64,000 nt of DNA, taken from the NCBI GenBank assembly GCA_017483605.1, contig JAFUWG010000048.1, positions 112,005 to 176,004 on the forward strand, given 5' to 3'. The DNA is from Bacteroidaceae bacterium. GTDB taxonomy: Bacteria > Bacteroidota > Bacteroidia > Bacteroidales > Bacteroidaceae. Below are positions 59,964 through 64,000 of this stretch, piece after piece. Under the pieces are notes generated by a model that had not been told where the DNA came from, ran no database searches, and saw only the letters and a program-made list of their open reading frames with translations. Position 1 is the stretch's first letter; each line of letters begins with the position of its first letter. A program made the translations under genes and the position numbers.

Positions 59964-59975
59964 ATAAATTAGGTA

Positions 59976-61058
59976 TTACTTACGACCTCTCTTGGCGTAC
60001 CACTCTTCGCGGCTAATCACGCCTTCCTTGTAGAACTCGGCTGGTGTGTCGGCAAACTTGCTGCCGTCGTAACCCCAAATGAGGTAACTTGCACCCCAGG
60101 TGAAGCCTGCACCGAAAGCGGTGAAGATAATCTTGTCGCCTTTCTTCAACTGTGGCTCATACTCCCACAGACAGAGGGGAAGTGTGCCACCAGAGGTGTT
60201 TGCCATGTGGTCGATGTTAATCATCACGTGGTCTTCCTCAACGCCGATGCGGCGGGCAACAGCACTTTCGATACGCACGTTTGCCTGATGGGGAACAATC
60301 CAAGCGACATCGTCCTTGGTGAGATGGTTGCGGGTTGCTATCAACTCTACGGCATCCGACATGTCGGTCACGGCGTGCTTGAACACGGCACGACCTTCCT
60401 GATAGACGAAATGAAGTCGCTGGTCAACCGTCTCATGGCTTGGCATATTGGCTGAACCACCTGCGGCCATGTGGAGGTTGTCGTAACCCTTGCCATCCAC
60501 ACGCAGGTAACTATCTACAAGACCGACCTCTTCTTCTGTAGCTTCCAACATCACACACGCTGCACCGTCGCCAAAGATGGGACAAGTGTTGCGGTCCTGA
60601 TAGTTGGTCATGGAAGACATGTGGTCGCCACCACAAATGATGATTCTCTTGTAGCGTCCGCTGCGGATGAAGTTTGCACCTGTCTCCAAGGCATAGAGGA
60701 AACCTGCACATGCAGCCTCCATGTCGAAGCCAAAGGCGTGCTTCAAGTCGAGATTGCCAATGATGAGAGATGCTGTTGATGGGAAATGGTAGTCGGGTGT
60801 TGTTGTTGCCACAATCACAGCCTCGATGGAATCGGGGTCGGCACCAGTCTTGTCGAGCAACTGCTTGACAGCCTTCGTCATCATGAACGAAGTGCCTGTA
60901 CCCTCTTCGGGCTTAAGGATGTGGCGGGTCTTCACGCCGATACGTTCCATAATCCACTCGTCGCTTGTATCAACGATGGTAGACATCTCCTCATTGTCGA
61001 GGATATAAGTAGGAACCCAGCCGCCTACACCTGTTATAACAGCATTAATCTTTCCCAT
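59976..61058 (-). CDS. fabH: 3-oxoacyl-ACP synthase III (FabH)
   Basis: A 360-aa condensing enzyme that starts fatty-acid synthesis from acyl-CoA and malonyl-ACP. The catalytic Cys is C117 in [11 protein letters not shown], the His in [10 protein letters not shown] and the Asn in [12 protein letters not shown]. Also seen are [28 protein letters not shown] and [10 protein letters not shown]. The core ends at [15 protein letters not shown]. About 30 extra residues (from YDGSKFADT to KRGRK) extend the C-terminus beyond the E. coli enzyme, which may be lineage-specific. It is downstream of rpmF. Confidence 0.96.
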   Translation of the reverse strand: MGKINAVITGVGGWVPTYILDNEEMSTIVDTSDEWIMERIGVKTRHILKPEEGTGTSFMMTKAVKQLLDKTGADPDSIEAVIVATTTPDYHFPSTASLIIGNLDLKHAFGFDMEAACAGFLYALETGANFIRSGRYKRIIICGGDHMSSMTNYQDRNTCPIFGDGAACVMLEATEEEVGLVDSYLRVDGKGYDNLHMAAGGSANMPSHETVDQRLHFVYQEGRAVFKHAVTDMSDAVELIATRNHLTKDDVAWIVPHQANVRIESAVARRIGVEEDHVMINIDHMANTSGGTLPLCLWEYEPQLKKGDKIIFTAFGAGFTWGASYLIWGYDGSKFADTPAEFYKEGVISREEWYAKRGRK

Positions 61059-61073
61059 AAGAGAGAGCGTTTA

Positions 61074-61259
61074 TTAAATTGCAGCTTCTTTTTCGATAGC
61101 CACCTTGCCACGGTAGTAACCGCAAGATGGGCAAACTGTGTGATAAACGTAGAATTCGCCGCAGTTTGGACATACTGCCAATGTTGGAGCAACTGCAACG
61201 TCATGAGTTCTTCTTTTTCTTGTACGAGTCTTTGACTGTCTTCTTTTAGGATGTGCCAT
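61074..61259 (-). CDS. rpmF: 50S ribosomal protein L32
   Basis: A 61-aa zinc-ribbon ribosomal protein. It begins MAHPKRRQSKTRTRKRRTHD. The Cys pairs CPNCGEF and CPSCGYY bind zinc. The yceD-rpmF-fabH order is widely conserved and links ribosome and fatty-acid synthesis. Confidence 0.98.
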   Translation of the reverse strand: MAHPKRRQSKTRTRKRRTHDVAVAPTLAVCPNCGEFYVYHTVCPSCGYYRGKVAIEKEAAI

Positions 61260-61274
61260 TTTCTTGTTATGTTT

Positions 61275-61853
61275 TTATTGTTTGTTTTTCAGTTGTTTCA
61301 GTGCCTCCCAACGGCTATCGACAGGTTCAACGGAATCTTCGCCTCCCGATTCGCTTGCGTCGGAATCATCACTGCTTGCAGAATCTTCGTCCTCACCATC
61401 CTCTTCTCCACTTCGGGTGGATTGATGCCTGCTGAGTTCTTGCATCATCGAGTCGTCACATTTCCCAGGTTCGTGACAACAGGCAATCGGCATGTTGAGT
61501 ACAATAAATTCGTAGATGAATTGTGCGAGGTCAAGATAACCTTCCGACTCAGGAACTACCACACAATCACCATCATCGGCAAACTCATCACCAAGTTTCA
61601 CACTGAGTACGTCTGTCGTCTCAATCCGCAATTCGAGGTCTGACAGACAGCGGTCGCAAGGAACAATGACTGTGCCAACGCTGTGTATCTGGAACTTGAA
61701 GATTGCTCCCGCATTGAGACATTTCACCGTCGAGTGAATATTGCCACGCTGGATGAGCCCATCAATCTTCGCAAAAAAATCATCGCCTATCTCATAGTCG
61801 AAGGTCTTTCCTTCCAATTGCGAACTCAATAAATCAATCTTAAACGTTTCCAT
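61275..61853 (-). CDS. YceD/DUF177 family protein
   Basis: A 192-aa protein conserved next to rpmF and linked to 23S rRNA maturation. The start METFKIDLLSSQLEG at 61853 is preferred over 61874. The signature VPCDRCLSDLELRIETTD carries the Cys pair, followed by the acidic region and ILNMPIACCHEPGKCD. The C-terminus is a Ser/Asp/Glu-rich low-complexity tail (EEDGEDEDSASSDDSDASE), then EALKQLKNK, the usual DUF177 ending. A -7-like TAACTTTG lies at 61872-61879 on the minus strand. Confidence 0.92.
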   Translation of the reverse strand: METFKIDLLSSQLEGKTFDYEIGDDFFAKIDGLIQRGNIHSTVKCLNAGAIFKFQIHSVGTVIVPCDRCLSDLELRIETTDVLSVKLGDEFADDGDCVVVPESEGYLDLAQFIYEFIVLNMPIACCHEPGKCDDSMMQELSRHQSTRSGEEDGEDEDSASSDDSDASESGGEDSVEPVDSRWEALKQLKNKQ

Positions 61854-61871
61854 AATACTCAATTCGAAGTG

Positions 61872-61879
61872 CAAAGTTA
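61872..61879 (-). promoter_or_regulatory. -7 box upstream of the yceD-rpmF-fabH-era unit
   Basis: TAACTTTG on the minus strand, 19 nt from the ATG at 61853. No good -33 match is present. Confidence 0.5.
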
Positions 61880-61958
61880 CAAATTTATTTGTTAACCATG
61901 ATAAAAAACTGCCAACTTTTTCAGTTATAGCAATAAAATCTTCTTCGAATGCAGCATT

Positions 61959-63140
61959 TTACACCACGGAAGAGTCTTTCGGCAATTCGATTCTGAAAGT
62001 TGTTCCCACCCCCAATTCCGAATCTTTCACATAGATTTTTCCTTTGTGGTACTCCTCCACAATTCGTTTTGCCAGCGAAAGTCCCAATCCCCAACCGCGT
62101 TCCTTGGTCGTGAAACCAGGCTTAAAGACCGAATTGAAATTCGACTTCGGGATGCCTTTTCCGGTGTCTTTTACTTCCACATAGACAAACTTGTCGTCTT
62201 CATCCACAAACAGGTCAATCGCCCCCGTTCCGCCCATCGCATCGACAGCGTTCTTGCAAAGATTTTCTGCCACCCACTCGAACAAACTCGAAATCAGACT
62301 GACGATGACAGGTTCATCAGGGAAATGTGTGGTAATCAGCACCTTACTTGAAGTACGCTTATCCATATAGGTCACCACCCTTTCCAGCACTTCTATCACA
62401 TCCTCTGGCTTCGGTTCAGGAATGGAGCCAATTTTGGAGAAACGTTCGGCAATACGCTCCAAACGTTTGATGTCCTTTTCCATCTCAGGCAGCAACACAT
62501 CCTCCGGATAAGTTTCCTTCAGCACTTCATGCCAAGCAATCAAACTGGAAATGGGGGTTCCCAACTGGTGTGCCGTCTCTTTCGACAAGCCCACCCACAC
62601 CTTGTTCTGTTCGGCCCTCATTGCCGAGAACAAGGCAAAAATGGCAATCAAGACAAACAGAACCACCACGCCTAACTGAATGTAGGGATAGATGGCTAAC
62701 CGTTTCAACATCAGCGACTCATCATAACAGATGCTAATATAATCATTGGGGTCATACTCTTGTGGCAAGTCAATACGGATAGCCCGCCCATCGGCCTTAT
62801 ATACCTTTGCCAATGCTGACAAATAAGGGATGGAATCTTCATCAGAAGAAAACTTCTTCACAATATTGCGGGAGGACAAAGCCTTTCCATCTTTGTCCAC
62901 GACAATCACAGGAATCGTATGGTTGCCATTGATGACTTTCAGCACCAAGTTCAAGTCGGTGTTTTCATCTGCCGTGTTCAACGAGCGCATCGCCTCTGCC
63001 CACACCTCCATTCGATTTGTCTCTTCTTTTTCCAAATCAGAAATCAGGTAGTTAGACGTAAGCAACGAGCCGATTGCTATCACCACAGCAAACAGCACCA
63101 ACACATATTTAATATTACGTATGCGTTCAAACATCTGCAT
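61959..63140 (-). CDS. Orphan sensor histidine kinase (393 aa)
   Basis: Two membrane helices (about 12-33 and 150-173) bracket a periplasmic sensor of about 115 residues. There is no clear HAMP. The dimerisation/phosphoacceptor region has KETAHQLGTPISSL with the probable phospho-His at 191, and the catalytic domain has ENLCKNAVDAM (N box), EVKDTGKGIP (G1) and TTKERGWGLGLSLAKRIV (G2). No response regulator is adjacent, so the partner is unknown. Confidence 0.93.
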   Translation of the reverse strand: MQMFERIRNIKYVLVLFAVVIAIGSLLTSNYLISDLEKEETNRMEVWAEAMRSLNTADENTDLNLVLKVINGNHTIPVIVVDKDGKALSSRNIVKKFSSDEDSIPYLSALAKVYKADGRAIRIDLPQEYDPNDYISICYDESLMLKRLAIYPYIQLGVVVLFVLIAIFALFSAMRAEQNKVWVGLSKETAHQLGTPISSLIAWHEVLKETYPEDVLLPEMEKDIKRLERIAERFSKIGSIPEPKPEDVIEVLERVVTYMDKRTSSKVLITTHFPDEPVIVSLISSLFEWVAENLCKNAVDAMGGTGAIDLFVDEDDKFVYVEVKDTGKGIPKSNFNSVFKPGFTTKERGWGLGLSLAKRIVEEYHKGKIYVKDSELGVGTTFRIELPKDSSVV

Positions 63141-63183
63141 ACTATTTATAACGATTTGTTTCCGTTTTTATTGTAGAGTTTCC

Positions 63184-63504
63184 CTATGAGTCCCGATGTT
63201 CAGCCTCCAGCAACCGCTTCTTTTTCTCAATCTTCTCCCCAGTTCGTTGCCCATCAAAACCGCCAATGCTACCATCTTTGGCAATGACTCGATGGCACGG
63301 CACATCTGGAGCAAAAGGATTTCGCTTCAACGCCTGTCCAACCGCTTGAGCACTTCCACAACCAATACGACGTGCCAATTCTCCGTATGAAATAGTCGTA
63401 CCACGAGGTACATTGAGCAACTCCAAATAAACACGTCGCTGAAACTCTGTGATTTGAGATGCAGCCAGCACTCGCTGCCGAATGTCATCAATGCTTTCCA
63501 TCAT
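63184..63504 (-). CDS. Ogt/MGMT-like methylguanine-DNA methyltransferase domain protein (106 aa)
   Basis: It contains only the C-terminal DNA-binding domain of O6-alkylguanine repair proteins: FQRRVYLELLNVPRGTTISYGELARRIG, the GSAQAVGQALKRNPFA recognition helix, and PCHRVIAKDGSIGGF with Cys at 70, the methyl-acceptor position. The N-terminal ribonuclease-like domain is missing. Short forms of this kind are common, and the Cys suggests it can still accept alkyl groups, unlike Atl proteins, which carry Trp there. It overlaps the next gene by 4 nt. Confidence 0.9.
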   Translation of the reverse strand: MMESIDDIRQRVLAASQITEFQRRVYLELLNVPRGTTISYGELARRIGCGSAQAVGQALKRNPFAPDVPCHRVIAKDGSIGGFDGQRTGEKIEKKKRLLEAEHRDS

Positions 63505-63821
63505 TTTCGTTTTGTTTTGGGTTCAGGTAAAGCATCACAAGTCACCTTGACAAGACGAGACAAATAGACCCGGTCGTCCACGTCTGCCACATAGAAGTAA
63601 GGTTTTGCCCCTTCGTATGGAGGACGCATCACCACCTCACGCAAGACCAAACGCCCTGCTTCTGTCGGTTTCACATAGAAACAATCATCGCATATCAAAC
63701 CGAAAATCTTTCCGTTGCAATAGATGCCATAGTCACCGAACATCTTCTTCGCGACAATCTCACCAGCCTCGGCACATTGTTCTACCACATACTGTACAAA
63801 ATCGACATTACTTGCCATCAC
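63501..63821 (-). CDS. TfoX N-terminal domain protein (106 aa)
   Basis: The TfoX/Sxy N-terminal domain (PF04993): VVEQCAEAGEIVAKKMFGDYGIYCNGKIFGLICDDCFYVKP, then PYEGAKPYFYVADVDD and VKVTCDAL. The C-terminal TfoX domain is absent. In gammaproteobacteria TfoX activates competence; in Bacteroidetes the role is unknown. It is coupled to the Ogt-like gene by a 4-nt overlap. A -7-like TACCTTTG lies at 63850-63857. Confidence 0.9.
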   Translation of the reverse strand: MMASNVDFVQYVVEQCAEAGEIVAKKMFGDYGIYCNGKIFGLICDDCFYVKPTEAGRLVLREVVMRPPYEGAKPYFYVADVDDRVYLSRLVKVTCDALPEPKTKRK

Positions 63822-63849
63822 GATTCCATTTAAAATTGATTACCAGGGA

Positions 63850-63857
63850 CAAAGGTA
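63850..63857 (-). promoter_or_regulatory. -7 box of the TfoX/Ogt pair
   Basis: TACCTTTG on the minus strand, 29 nt upstream of the ATG. The -33 region lacks a clear TTTG. Confidence 0.5.
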
Positions 63858-63931
63858 CACAAAATATTCCAACACAGAAAAAATATCAGGACAAACGCAC
63901 AAAATGGCACGGCAATTTCACGCCGGCAGAT

Positions 63932-63970
63932 AAAAAAAGGAGTCCCCGCGACACCTGTCACGGGGACTCC
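63932..63970 (-). terminator. rRNA operon terminator
   Basis: GGAGTCCCCG (63939-63948) pairs with CGGGGACTCC (63961-63970) and the minus strand continues into a seven-T run (63932-63938). It lies 12 nt beyond the 5S end. Confidence 0.88.
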
Positions 63971-63982
63971 CACTTGAAAGAA

Positions 63983-64000
63983 GGCGGCGACCTACTCTCC
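63983..64000 (-). rRNA. rrf: 5S rRNA, 3' end only
   Basis: The minus strand ends GGAGAGTAGGTCGCCGCC, the conserved 3' terminus of bacterial 5S rRNA, immediately before a terminator. The rest of the rRNA operon would lie beyond the right edge. Confidence 0.85.

Overview
The window looks like a core chromosomal segment of a member of the Bacteroidota, most likely Prevotellaceae (Prevotella/Segatella-like). Reasons: promoters of the Bacteroidetes type (TTTG, 19-20 bp, TAnnTTTG) recur upstream of genes and tRNAs; a type IX secretion PorQ protein, a PG33-type OmpA porin, an OstA/SurA/MutL block and a parA-parB-DUF5683-mltD-relA block are present; signal peptides end in A-Q; and a surface protein carries the short NGKKVYVK-type C-terminus common in this group. 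Taxonomy is inferred from gene content only.

Layout. 1-5545 (minus): a 1432-aa secreted protein, a 56-aa peptide gene, a terminator-like hairpin and a truncated nucleotidyltransferase gene. 6102-14304 (plus): DUF1573 protein, meaB, porQ, cmk, ispH, a three-gene dTDP-3-amino-sugar cassette and pfkA. 14520-21285: a small unknown gene, tRNA-Gln, surE-lpxB, rsmA, a membrane flippase-like gene, pepD and a MerR regulator. 21736-28318 (minus): rel, mltD, DUF5683, parB, parA, then tRNA-Val and tRNA-Pro. 28521-44841 (minus): ompA, mutL, a small membrane protein, ostA, two PpiC/SurA chaperones, guaB, recQ, clpX, clpP and tig. 45514-50697 (minus): a sodium-coupled transporter, a CocE-type hydrolase, a lipoprotein and der. 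50698-58936: an accessory block with a possible structured RNA, an acyltransferase, an AbiEii-type toxin-antitoxin pair, a TlpA-like protein, an ECF sigma operon and a repeat protein. 58995-63821 (minus): era, fabH, rpmF, yceD, an orphan histidine kinase, an Ogt-like protein and a TfoX-domain protein. The right edge is the 3' end of a minus-strand 5S rRNA with its terminator.

The most unusual content is intergenic. (1) Five loci (14409, 21305, 45351, 50953, 57685) each hold exactly three units at a strict 23-bp period, each unit a 15-bp odd palindrome (7-1-7) plus an 8-bp spacer. Sequences differ between loci but the architecture is constant. (2) A 109-bp AT-rich near-palindrome with an internal 21-bp period occurs three times (5881, 21469, 36885), two copies identical. 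(3) A promoter-driven RNA with nested stems and a possible pseudoknot/terminator switch precedes the acyltransferase. (4) A 25-bp direct repeat copies the 3' end of era 1.1 kb downstream, at the edge of the accessory block that separates era from der. (5) A 32-bp perfect hairpin follows the toxin-antitoxin genes.

Most protein genes form compact same-strand operons with 4-20 nt overlaps. The accessory pieces (amino-sugar cassette between ispH and pfkA; block between era and der) interrupt gene orders I recall as contiguous in related genomes.
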